A stretch of DNA of 64,000 bases from JAFNGF01 sp964567045 (lineage in GTDB: Bacteria; Planctomycetota; Phycisphaerae; Sedimentisphaerales; Anaerobacaceae): positions 1 to 64,000 of the forward strand of contig CAZMLE010000008.1 of the NCBI GenBank assembly GCA_964567045.1, read 5' to 3'. Within the stretch, counting starts at the first letter, position 1, and every line of letters starts with the position of its first letter. Positions 8,172 to 15,946 of the stretch are shown here, in pieces. The position numbers were made by a program, and so were the translations under genes. The notes under the pieces were generated by a model. That model was not told the DNA's origin. It saw nothing but the letters and a program-made list of their open reading frames with translations, and did not search any database.

Positions 8172-9029
8172 ATGGGCATTTACGACAGAGATTACACGCA
8201 GGAAAACTATCGGCCGCAATCCTCCGGTGCACCGCAGAGGAGGTTCGCCTCCGCTGGGCTTGCCCCGGTTGTCAAGTGGTTGCTTATCATCAACACAGCG
8301 GTATTTCTTGCCACCTTCTTGGTGCCGGCAGTAGAGTACTTCTTTTTGGAGTGGTTTTCCGTCTACCCGACCAGCGTGGGAAGGTCCCTGCAACTGTGGC
8401 GATTGATTACATACCAATTCCTGCACGGCAGTCCGTGGCACTTGTTTGTGAATATGCTGGCCTTATTCTTCTTCGGCCCTATGCTTGAGCGTTCCTGGGG
8501 CGGCAGAAAATTCCTGGTCTTTTATATACTTTGCGGCATGACCGGCGGAATAGTATATCCTCTGCTTGTTCTGGGAGGATGGCTGGACGCAGCTTCTCTT
8601 GTCGGGGCTTCCGGGTCTATCTTAGGGATGCTCGCCGCAGGAGCGATATTGTTTCCGAATCTGACCGTTTACGTGTGGGGCATATTCCCTCTCAGGCTGG
8701 TCACTTTGGCGATGATTTTTGCCGCTATCAGTATTATTACGCTGTTGCGCCCTGACCGATCCGCCAACGCTGGCGGCGAGGCGGCGCATCTTGCAGGTAT
8801 GGTTACAGGGGCGATTTACGTGCTTTCGCAGTCCTGGCGAGCCAGGCTCAGATTGAAAATCCGCAGCGGAGGATGGGAGAAGAAGATGGCTGCCCAGCGA
8901 AAACTACAGGTGGAGGTCGACCGCATTTTGCAGAAGGTGCACGACAGCGGCATCCATAGCTTAACAGCACAAGAAAAAAGGATACTTAAAAAAGCCACTG
9001 ACGCCGAGCAAAGACGACATACGTTATAA
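8172..9029 (+). CDS. Rhomboid family intramembrane serine protease
   Basis: A 285-residue membrane protein with six predicted spans and a soluble C-terminal tail. Rhomboid marks: HLFVNMLALFFFGPMLE after the second span, the nucleophile S147 in GASGS, and the partner H206 in GGEAAHLAGMVTG. The Lys/Arg-rich tail (about 225-285) is cytoplasmic by charge. Rhomboids cleave substrate membrane helices; the natural substrate here is unknown. It stands alone, not obviously in an operon. Confidence 0.92.
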   Translation: MGIYDRDYTQENYRPQSSGAPQRRFASAGLAPVVKWLLIINTAVFLATFLVPAVEYFFLEWFSVYPTSVGRSLQLWRLITYQFLHGSPWHLFVNMLALFFFGPMLERSWGGRKFLVFYILCGMTGGIVYPLLVLGGWLDAASLVGASGSILGMLAAGAILFPNLTVYVWGIFPLRLVTLAMIFAAISIITLLRPDRSANAGGEAAHLAGMVTGAIYVLSQSWRARLRLKIRSGGWEKKMAAQRKLQVEVDRILQKVHDSGIHSLTAQEKRILKKATDAEQRRHTL

Positions 9030-9088
9030 AAACAACATCCTGCAAAAATCCTGCAAGGCTCTGCGTTTCTCAATCAATCTGGCTGTTC

Positions 9089-9229
9089 TCAAGGCAAAAG
9101 TACCAGATGCTTTTTGTCTTGTTCCAGGCCAACCGTCAGTCCGGTCTCATCCAGGCAGAAGAAGTAAATCCGCGTGCTGCCGGGGCCCACAGCATTTTCC
9201 ATGGCTCGCCAGAGCCTGCCGCCGTGCCA
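9089..9229 (-). pseudogene. Degraded C-terminal gene fragment
   Basis: A 46-codon open stretch on the minus strand ends in TGA and starts straight after an in-frame TAG. Its composition is protein-like (RAMENAVGPGSTRIYFFCLD, then ETGLTVGLEQDKKHL), but there is no start or ribosome site. It looks like the 3' end of a lost gene. I cannot name the parent family. Confidence 0.4.
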
Positions 9230-9313
9230 CTATTACGCACCTTGCAATCAAATTTTTCTGGCGCCCAAAATAATTAATGTCCGGCAGTTAAGTTAATGTT
9301 CCGGATTCCGAGT

Positions 9314-10627
9314 TTATTGAGCTACTGTCAAACACTTTAGCTGGCTTTGGTCTCGGATAAGGAGCTTGCCATCGACAAGTGCCAACGGTGCCCAATTTTG
9401 AGTTGCACCTCCAACTTTTGAAGCTAAAGGATCATTGCTTGATCCTGTTCCTCCTTCTTTAAGCAATACTGCTGATGCAATCGGCTTGAAGGCTGACGGA
9501 TCAGGCTCAATAAGATACAACTCAGTTCTGCCATCGGTGCTGAGCAGCAACCCATCGGCGAGAATCGAACCACCCTTATCAAATAACGGAGACCTCCCGG
9601 TTTTCCATTTAATCTGGCCGTCAATACTCATACAAACCATGCCGTCTTTTCTTTCGTTGGTTGAATATTGAGCATAAAAATAGCCGTTATATAGAATCGG
9701 CGGCTGTGTATGTGCGCCAAATTCAACGGTTTTATAAAGTTCTGTAACTCCGTAGCTGCCATCTGCTTTCTTCTCAACTTTTATCATTGCAGCACCGGCG
9801 TTGTATCCACCTGTAATAAGCACTCTACCTTCACCGGCATCAACTGCACTCGGGACTGGTATCATGCACGACCAGTTCGTATATTCCCACAGGGTTTTCC
9901 CAGTGAGCGGGTCAATTCCAACTATTTTACCGCCGCCGCTTCTTCCGGCAGATGCAGTTATCATAACGACATGGTCTTGCCCGCCAACTTTTACTATTGA
10001 AGGACTTACATATCCGACACGACCAAGAGACGGCGTTGTCCATTTAACATTACCGGTGAGCTTTTCGTAAGCCACAACACCTGCCTGAGGCGCCTGCGAG
10101 GCCAAAATAAGCAAATCGCCGTAAATCAAAGGACACTGAGTAATAGCCCACGTCGGAATTCGATCGCCGCCGAAATCCTTCCAAACGTTCTTATTCCAGA
10201 TAGGCTTGTGTGTGTTTATGTCTATGCAATATAGGTCGCCGTTGTGACCGCACGTATAAACATTATTGCCGTCAACGGTCGGTACACTTCGCGAGCCAGG
10301 AAACATAACAGATCCGGGAGCATCATAAGCAAAATTCCAGAGTTCTTTACCGTTGGAAAGGTCTAAACAACGAAGATTATCGCCTACCTTATCGTCCCTG
10401 TCGAGTAAATAGACTTTACCGTCTTTGACAACAGGTCCGCCAAAACCTCTGCCAAGAGTAACTGTCCACTCGACCTTGGGCCCATCCTTTGGCCAGGTGC
10501 GTAAAAGACCCTTCTGAGTAGATGTGCTGTTTCTGTTAGGACCAAGATACTGTGGCCAATCCGCGGCAAAGGCACTGGTTACGCATAATAAGACTATCAC
10601 TGATATAGACTTTACGCTGGCTTTCAT
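9314..10627 (-). CDS. Exported PQQ-like beta-propeller protein
   Basis: A 437-residue protein with a signal peptide (MKASVKSISVIVLLCVTSAFA, cut after AFA) and PQQ-type propeller blades recognisable by G(K)xxW repeats: GKELWNF, PIWNKNVW, GNVKWTT, GKTLWEY and QIKWKTG. The opening DWPQYLGPNRNS is typical of the PQQ-binding-like repeat proteins abundant in planctomycetes. No dehydrogenase catalytic residues were seen, so a scaffold or binding role outside the cytoplasm is likely. It lies 38 bp downstream of the ECF-linked operon on the same strand. Confidence 0.88.
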   Translation of the reverse strand: MKASVKSISVIVLLCVTSAFAADWPQYLGPNRNSTSTQKGLLRTWPKDGPKVEWTVTLGRGFGGPVVKDGKVYLLDRDDKVGDNLRCLDLSNGKELWNFAYDAPGSVMFPGSRSVPTVDGNNVYTCGHNGDLYCIDINTHKPIWNKNVWKDFGGDRIPTWAITQCPLIYGDLLILASQAPQAGVVAYEKLTGNVKWTTPSLGRVGYVSPSIVKVGGQDHVVMITASAGRSGGGKIVGIDPLTGKTLWEYTNWSCMIPVPSAVDAGEGRVLITGGYNAGAAMIKVEKKADGSYGVTELYKTVEFGAHTQPPILYNGYFYAQYSTNERKDGMVCMSIDGQIKWKTGRSPLFDKGGSILADGLLLSTDGRTELYLIEPDPSAFKPIASAVLLKEGGTGSSNDPLASKVGGATQNWAPLALVDGKLLIRDQSQLKCLTVAQ

Positions 10628-10665
10628 TGGTATTGCTCTTTTTCAATTGAAGAATAAATATTGTC

Positions 10666-11607
10666 TTAGTCCCACGGGAATCCCGGAGTGCCTTCGGTTA
10701 GGTCTTTGACTCGCTGCATGACGTTCTCGGCCTTAAATTTTTCATCCTTCGACTTGTTAATCTCATCTTTGCTTTCTTTGACCCGGTTTTCCAACTCCTT
10801 CAGCCACTTGAGCAGCCGTTCGTACATAATCTCCTTTTGTTTTACGATTAAATCGTATCTCCTGCTAACTAAAGCCTCCAGAGCGGCGGTAAGTCCTTTC
10901 CTCTGGCTGTCGCTCTTGGCAGCCTTAATTGCCCTGAGCAGCTCATATTGCCTTTGCTTCAGCTCTAAATCCTCTTTAAGGACTCGAGCGAATTCTGGAT
11001 CTCTCTTTTCCTCCTCGAAAATGTGCCAATATCTATCGCGGAGGATGTTATATTTTTTCAGATAAAGTTCAGGCTCTTTCTCTTTGAGTCTAGCCAGTTC
11101 TTCCGCTTCCTTGCTGTAGTTTTTTGCCAGCCAGTCGACGAACTCGGCGCGCCTTTTGCGCCAGAAGTTCTCCATACGTTCCTTCATTATCTTGCCGAAT
11201 TCTTCACCGCCCTGTCTTCTAAGCTCGACCTTAAACTTGTCGGGGTCTTTCTCACGCAGCTCGGCCAGTTCTTTTGCCTTTACCGGGTCGCGCTCTTTTA
11301 GACCCTTCATGATCTGATCGATTTGCTCGTCTGTCAGTTCAAATTCTGGAGGTCCTCTTCTTGGGCCTTTTTGATCACCCTCCGGCGCCGGTGCGAATTC
11401 TGGAGGCCCCCTTCTTGGGCCTTTTTGATCAGCCTCCGGCGGCGGTGCAAATTCTGGAGGTCCTCTTCCCGGCCCTTTTTGTTCCCCTCCAGCCCAGACG
11501 TCTTCTTGTTTTTCTTTGCCTTTACTTTGAGCCGAACACGGCAAGGCAAAGATACTTGCCAGTGCTGCCACCACAAAAGCTAAAAAAATTGCGCGGTGTA
11601 TCCTCAT
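10666..11607 (-). CDS. Exported charged protein with tandem repeats
   Basis: A 313-residue secreted protein: signal peptide to about 27, then three copies of a 16-residue unit (QKGPRRGPPEFAPxPE type) at about 44-90, then LTDEQIDQIMKGLKERDP and a long Lys/Glu-rich coiled-coil-like region. The L-T-x-x-Q-like opening and exported helical design recall CpxP/ZraP-like periplasmic sensors, but this is only resemblance. It is the third gene of an operon with an ECF sigma factor and a membrane protein, with a 6-bp gap, suggesting a role in envelope signalling. The repeats are also near-identical in DNA. Confidence 0.8.
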   Translation of the reverse strand: MRIHRAIFLAFVVAALASIFALPCSAQSKGKEKQEDVWAGGEQKGPGRGPPEFAPPPEADQKGPRRGPPEFAPAPEGDQKGPRRGPPEFELTDEQIDQIMKGLKERDPVKAKELAELREKDPDKFKVELRRQGGEEFGKIMKERMENFWRKRRAEFVDWLAKNYSKEAEELARLKEKEPELYLKKYNILRDRYWHIFEEEKRDPEFARVLKEDLELKQRQYELLRAIKAAKSDSQRKGLTAALEALVSRRYDLIVKQKEIMYERLLKWLKELENRVKESKDEINKSKDEKFKAENVMQRVKDLTEGTPGFPWD

Positions 11608-11613
11608 TTTTTT

Positions 11614-12135
11614 CTATCCCTCCCAGAAATCGCCACTAATTGCTATCAGTTGCATCTCCAGCTCTGCTATAGCCCTTTCGCCGTTACCCCTATGCTCGCC
11701 CAATTCCAAGGTGAGGACCTCGTCTTCAACTTGTTGGATCTCAGCGGTCAAAACAGCCAGGTCAGCATCTGCGGTGCTGATATCGTCGGTCTCCCAGATT
11801 TTTCTGGGAATCATTGAAACATCCTCTATCTTGCTGGACTTTTCGGGGCCTTTTTTTAGCAATTGTATGCTGATAGCGGCTACGACGATAATCGCCGCTG
11901 CGACGGCTACCCTGTAAGCTACAGTTCTAAAAGTCCAGGCTGGTTTCCGCGCTGCCAGAGCTTCTTCAATTTGCCATTTGATATCGGCTATTAGGAGTTC
12001 GTCAGGCTCGGGTGCGGGATTATCACGCAGGATTTGCTCAGCTTTGCGCACATCCTCGACCGCGCCGGCAGCCTGTTCTGGGGCAAAGAACTGCTCGAAC
12101 AGCTCTTTTAAATTTTCTTGGTTCTGCTCATTCAT
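11614..12135 (-). CDS. Membrane-anchored putative anti-sigma factor
   Basis: A 173-residue protein with an acidic N-terminal cytoplasmic part (about 1-60, containing LFEQFFAPEQAAGAVEDVRK), one transmembrane segment at about 72-90 (YRVAVAAAIIVVAAISIQLL) and an outer C-terminal part with Glu-rich helices. It starts 7 bp after the ECF sigma gene, the standard place for the cognate anti-sigma. No zinc-finger HxxxCxxC motif is visible, so this is not a classical ZAS-type anti-sigma. Role inferred from topology and position. Confidence 0.75.
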   Translation of the reverse strand: MNEQNQENLKELFEQFFAPEQAAGAVEDVRKAEQILRDNPAPEPDELLIADIKWQIEEALAARKPAWTFRTVAYRVAVAAAIIVVAAISIQLLKKGPEKSSKIEDVSMIPRKIWETDDISTADADLAVLTAEIQQVEDEVLTLELGEHRGNGERAIAELEMQLIAISGDFWEG

Positions 12136-12142
12136 AGGACTC

Positions 12143-12673
12143 TCACTCCATAAGCTCTCGCAGTCTTTTCAGCCCGCGATGCAGCTTAGATAGTGTGGTT
12201 CCGATAGGCTCAGACCGAATCTCTGCTATTTCCTTGAAGCTCAGTTGTGAATAAAACCGGAACATTATCAGTTCTTTTGTATCGGCATCCAGCCTGGCAA
12301 GCTGTACCTGCAGCTTATCAATTCCCTCGGTATCGGACCGTCTGGGCTCCGTAGTTTCCAGCTCGAGTTGTGTTTTTCGGGCATCGAATAGTTTCGTCCG
12401 CCGGTGCTTGCCCCTGAGGTAGTCGTGAAAGATATTGGACGCTATCCTGAACAACCAGCCTTCAAAGGAGCCGCCCTTATATGAGCTGAATTTCTCGGTC
12501 AACTTGACAAATAGCTCGCTCAGAAGGTCGTCGCTGACGGTCCTATTGCCCGTGAGTCGGTAAAAGTACGCGTAACAGCGGCTGGCGTACGTATCGACTA
12601 TCTGGGTAAGACACCGGCTATCTCCCTTCTTGCAGCCGACTATTATTTGCGCCAGATCGTCACTTTTTGCCAT
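12143..12673 (-). CDS. ECF-family RNA polymerase sigma factor
   Basis: A 176-residue sigma-70-like factor with region 2 (DTYASRCYAYFYRLTGNRTVSDDLLSELF region, then FEGWLFRIASNIFHDYLR) and region 4 (FRFYSQLSFKEIAEI, then TTLSKLHRGLKRLRE helix-turn-helix). No region 3 separates them, as expected of ECF factors. The frame is open to a further ATG at 12754, but the extra 27 residues are not sigma-like. It heads the operon with the membrane protein and exported charged protein, so it probably controls that operon and envelope genes in response to an external signal. Confidence 0.88.
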   Translation of the reverse strand: MAKSDDLAQIIVGCKKGDSRCLTQIVDTYASRCYAYFYRLTGNRTVSDDLLSELFVKLTEKFSSYKGGSFEGWLFRIASNIFHDYLRGKHRRTKLFDARKTQLELETTEPRRSDTEGIDKLQVQLARLDADTKELIMFRFYSQLSFKEIAEIRSEPIGTTLSKLHRGLKRLRELME

Positions 12674-12882
12674 TTTTAATGGCTTTTCACTATGTATAAA
12701 GACGGCATCCAAGATTGGTTTATTGCAGGAATTATGACGAAAATCCGTCCGCATTACTGCTCGTCAGCATAGTTTAACTTGGTTTTTCAGGGTGCGGCAA
12801 ATTGCTCCGGCGTATCTCCATAATCATTTATCTCTCGGGCTTCGCTGGCAATATTGAGCGTGCGGTTTCGCCTTACGCCGTG

Positions 12883-13170
12883 CTAAGGTCCGTTTTCTTC
12901 TTCGTCTTCGTCAGTCAACTTCCAGTGGTCGGACTCGTCAAGGTCTTCGATCTCTCGCTCCATATATTTGAACAGTTTATCCTGAATCGGCGCGAGTTTT
13001 CCATACCACTTGAGCATCTGTTGATAGCTGGCTACCAGCATATCGAGGCGGATTAGCTGCCATTTAGCCAGGCATTCCGCCTCCTTGATATTAACAAACG
13101 GGTCACATTTGAAGGTCCTTCGCCCGTCCGGACCGATCTGGCAGAGCTCACAGTCTTTACATTGAATCAT
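12883..13170 (-). CDS. Hypothetical protein with N-terminal Cys cluster
   Basis: A 95-residue protein beginning MIQCKDCELCQIGPDG, with cysteines spaced CxxCxxC and a further Cys in FKCDPF and EC, suggesting a metal-binding N-terminus. The rest is helical and acidic, ending EDEEENGP. A GGGGTG site before ATG 13170 supports this start; an upstream ATG at 13218 is less likely. No function can be assigned. Confidence 0.65.
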   Translation of the reverse strand: MIQCKDCELCQIGPDGRRTFKCDPFVNIKEAECLAKWQLIRLDMLVASYQQMLKWYGKLAPIQDKLFKYMEREIEDLDESDHWKLTDEDEEENGP

Positions 13171-13543
13171 ATTTCGCACCCCAGTCTGAATCGGCAAAAG
13201 CCGATAGCATTCCAGCACACTGTTGACAGTATTCTACGTAACGACCCAGCGGATAGTTCTGATCGTACTATTACTCTCGTTCGGGTAAGAATTTTTCCCT
13301 TTTACTTTTGTACAGCCGTATACTACCATATATTGCCAGTTCTTGAAAGTGTTCGGTAATAAGGATTGTAACCGATTTGTTGGAGAGATGAATGACAAAA
13401 TCAAGACGCAGACGCAAGATTGGCAGCAAAAAAAGACACACCAAATGGAAAATACGCCATAAAATAAGCGGATGATTGGGTACGCATCGAGCGTATTGAG
13501 TATTGCGCAGGATACCCGCGATACGATATACGCGGCACAGTAA
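13171..13543. other. Intergenic stretch with degenerate ATACGCGATACGC repeats
   Basis: Divergent gap between the Cys-rich protein and the ASKHA protein. From 13495 it holds degenerate short units (GAGTATTGCGCAGGATAC, CGCGATACGATATACGC) of a low-complexity intergenic type; similar units recur at 60591-60605. No gene was supported here on either strand. Confidence 0.45.
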
Positions 13544-15142
13544 ATGGAACATTTCAGAGTAATTTTTCAGCCGGACGGCAAGCAGGTTTCCGTTCGCCCA
13601 GAAGATACGCTTTTGCAGGCGGCCAGCCAGGCCGGCATAATCCTGAACAGCGTTTGCGGCGGCAAGGGCATCTGCAAAAAGTGTGCGGTGAATCTTGAAC
13701 CCGACGGCCGTCAAGTCCTGGCCTGCCAGTACCGAATTCAGCGTGATCTTATTGTCACCGTTCCCCCCGCTTCCAGATTTTTCGAGCAGAGAATCCTCAC
13801 CGAAGGCATTGAAGGCCGCAGGCAAATCCTGCCCGATGTATGCAAGAAATATCGCAAAGGCGATTCCACAGCCGCCGTATTCGGCGTGGCCATCGACATC
13901 GGTACAACTACGGTTGTTGCGAAATTGATTGACATGGCAGCCGGCCAATGCCTGGCAACGCAGGCGACGCTAAATCCCCAGAGCCGATTCGGCGACGACG
14001 TCATTAGCAGAATTAGCTACGCCCAGACCGACGAAAAGTTGGTGCAGCTTCACACGGTGATAATAGACTGCATAAATCAATTGATTGCACAGCTCTGCAA
14101 CCAGGCTTCGATTGATGCAAACCATATATGTGAGGTCTGTCTTGTCGGCAATACTACGATGAATCACTTGTTTTTGAAATTGCCGGTTGTGCAGCTTGGC
14201 CAGGCCCCCTATAGGGCGTTTTCTCTCGATGCGCACGATGTGCCCGCAGACCGGCTGGGTTTGCAGATAAACTCCGCAGCCAATATCCATACGGTAGAAA
14301 ATATCGCCGGTTTTGTAGGCTCAGATACGACCGCCGGTGCTCTTGCAGTTGATATAGATTCCGCTCAGGATGTAACGTTGTTCGTCGATATCGGCACAAA
14401 TGGCGAGCTTGTACTTAATACAAACGGCCATCTCTACGCGGCAAGCTGCGCCGCCGGCCCAGCCTTCGAAGGCGCCCGCATAAGCTGCGGCAGCAGGGCG
14501 GTCGAAGGGGCCATCGAAGGCGTCGTCCTGAGTGAAGGTGACATAGACCTGACCGTGATAGGAAACGATGCCCCACGCTCGATATGCGGCAGTGGCCTGG
14601 TCGATGCCGTCGCCATGCTTTTGGATTTGGGCATCGTTGATGCAACTGGCCGGTGTGTCGAGCCTGGCACGCTAAAAGGCAGACTCCCGCTGGCAATTGC
14701 TGCCCGCATTATCGAGCAGGGCGGCCAACCAGGTTTTTGCATGACCAGAGCCGGGAACGTAAGTGACCGGCCAGTTTTCCTGACGCAAAAAGACATCCGT
14801 GAAGTTCAACTGGCAAAAGGTGCCATTCGCACGGGCATAAAAATGTTGCAGAAGAAGCTCGGCCTGAGAGATGCCGACATAAAGCAGGTTCTTTTAGCCG
14901 GTGCGTTTGGCAATTACATTCGCCCGCAAAGTGCTGTGCGGATCGGCTTATTGCCGGATGTGCCGCTGGAGCGTATTCATTTTGTTGGCAACGCCGCCGT
15001 CGCAGGCGCCCAGATGATACTTGTCTCTCGGCTTTGCCGAGCGAAGGCAAAGGAATTAGCCCGCAAAATTGAGTATGTAGAAATCGCCCATGAGCTGGAC
15101 TTCCAGACAGTTTTCGCCGATTGTATGTCGTTTGATATTTAG
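13544..15142 (+). CDS. ASKHA corrinoid-activation protein, RACo-like
   Basis: A 532-residue protein with an N-terminal 2Fe-2S ferredoxin domain (residues 1-75, cysteines in CGGKGICKKC and at LACQ) followed by an ASKHA-type ATPase (DUF4445-like): GVAIDIGTTTVVAKL near 113, LVGNTTMNHL, FVDIGTNGELVL and CGSGLVDAVAML. RACo proteins use ATP to return inactive Co(II) corrinoid proteins to Co(I) for methyl transfer. No corrinoid protein is next to it, but a URO-D-type methyltransferase-like gene sits at 29.5 kb. Linkage between them is inference. Confidence 0.9.
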   Translation: MEHFRVIFQPDGKQVSVRPEDTLLQAASQAGIILNSVCGGKGICKKCAVNLEPDGRQVLACQYRIQRDLIVTVPPASRFFEQRILTEGIEGRRQILPDVCKKYRKGDSTAAVFGVAIDIGTTTVVAKLIDMAAGQCLATQATLNPQSRFGDDVISRISYAQTDEKLVQLHTVIIDCINQLIAQLCNQASIDANHICEVCLVGNTTMNHLFLKLPVVQLGQAPYRAFSLDAHDVPADRLGLQINSAANIHTVENIAGFVGSDTTAGALAVDIDSAQDVTLFVDIGTNGELVLNTNGHLYAASCAAGPAFEGARISCGSRAVEGAIEGVVLSEGDIDLTVIGNDAPRSICGSGLVDAVAMLLDLGIVDATGRCVEPGTLKGRLPLAIAARIIEQGGQPGFCMTRAGNVSDRPVFLTQKDIREVQLAKGAIRTGIKMLQKKLGLRDADIKQVLLAGAFGNYIRPQSAVRIGLLPDVPLERIHFVGNAAVAGAQMILVSRLCRAKAKELARKIEYVEIAHELDFQTVFADCMSFDI

Positions 15143-15201
15143 CCCGACGTTCCACGCGGGGTTTTTACTATCAACCGTCGCCGTACCGGCGACGGCTAAA
15201 C
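15137..15201. repeat. Two convergent TTTAGCC hairpins
   Basis: The first hairpin (15137-15167) starts ATTTAGCCCG, overlaps the upstream stop codon and ends CGGGGTTTTTA. The second (15173-15201) is in the opposite orientation: CCGTCGCCG pairs with CGGCGACGG and is followed by CTAAAC. A close relative of the second is at 58865-58892. Because the first hairpin is followed by five Ts it may also serve as a terminator for the upstream gene. Confidence 0.65.
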
Positions 15202-15243
15202 GTGCAGAAACGCTCAAAATCGTAATTGGAGAGGAAGTCCATC

Positions 15244-15651
15244 ATGTCCAGTCGCAGTGAAATCCGATGGGGTTGGCTGAAATTCATGTACATTTATACG
15301 GCTGCTGTCGCCGGCACTTGTGGTTTAGGAATGATTGTTGCGCCGGACACCGTCCAGTCGGCCTTCGGGCTGCCGGATCAGGAGCCGATTATATTCGGCA
15401 TTGTCGGTAGTGTATATCTGGCGTTCGGATTATTGTCGCTTCTTGGCCTGCGAGCGCCGCTCAAATTTGTGCCCGTACTGCTATTGCAGCTTTGCTATAA
15501 GTCGATTTGGTTCGTTGGCGTCATCCTGCCTTTATGCCTCAAAGGCCAGTTCCCTTTGTATGCAATGCCAATGGCCGTACTATTCGCAACCTACGTCATC
15601 GGCGACCTGATAGCTATCCCATTTTCCTACGTCCTTTCGGAAAAGCCGTAG
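15244..15651 (+). CDS. Small multi-span membrane protein
   Basis: A 135-residue protein with four likely transmembrane segments (about 13-33, 44-66, 70-92 and 100-122) and short loops. GGAGAGG upstream of ATG 15244 fixes the start. No conserved catalytic residues are apparent; it resembles DoxX/DUF4345-like four-helix membrane proteins in size only. Function unknown. Confidence 0.7.
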   Translation: MSSRSEIRWGWLKFMYIYTAAVAGTCGLGMIVAPDTVQSAFGLPDQEPIIFGIVGSVYLAFGLLSLLGLRAPLKFVPVLLLQLCYKSIWFVGVILPLCLKGQFPLYAMPMAVLFATYVIGDLIAIPFSYVLSEKP

Positions 15652-15683
15652 ATTCATTCTATTTTGAACCAGGGATTACACAG

Positions 15684-15712
15684 ACGCCGTTCTGAGCGGA
15701 GCGAAGAATCCG
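15684..15712. repeat. TTCTGAGCGGAGCGAAGAATC repeat piece
   Basis: A single short copy of the intergenic repeat described at 1608-1735, in the gap between the small membrane protein and the promoter of the large exported gene. Confidence 0.55.
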
Positions 15713-15780
15713 GGTGGAGGCCAGATGTTTCGGCTGCGCCTCAACACCTTGCCTGGCAGGCCGTAAAAGCCTCTTTTTTC

Positions 15781-15808
15781 TTGAAAAGGCCTCAGGAGAT
15801 GTTATAAT
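15781..15808 (+). promoter_or_regulatory. Sigma-70-like promoter
   Basis: TTGAAA (15781-15786) and a perfect TATAAT (15803-15808) are spaced by 16 bases. It lies about 140 bases before the exported dockerin protein gene, giving a long leader with no obvious folded riboswitch. Confidence 0.55.
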
Positions 15809-15946
15809 CCTAACGTGTAATAGATTTTTTGGAGGACACGTCGAACCGGCGTTCAATGAGTTGAATTTGACCAAAATGAGGGTATGGCAGCAAAGCTGCG
15901 CACAGTGTGCCGTATGCAAACACACACTTTTTGAAAGGGTGACAAA

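Noticed and set aside
8025..8441. 138-codon frame on the minus strand over the rhomboid start
   Set aside because: Antisense shadow of the rhomboid gene and its leader; composition not protein-like.
13271..13948. 225-codon minus-strand frame across the corrinoid-activation gene
   Set aside because: Shadow of the ASKHA protein; the sense frame has clear family motifs.
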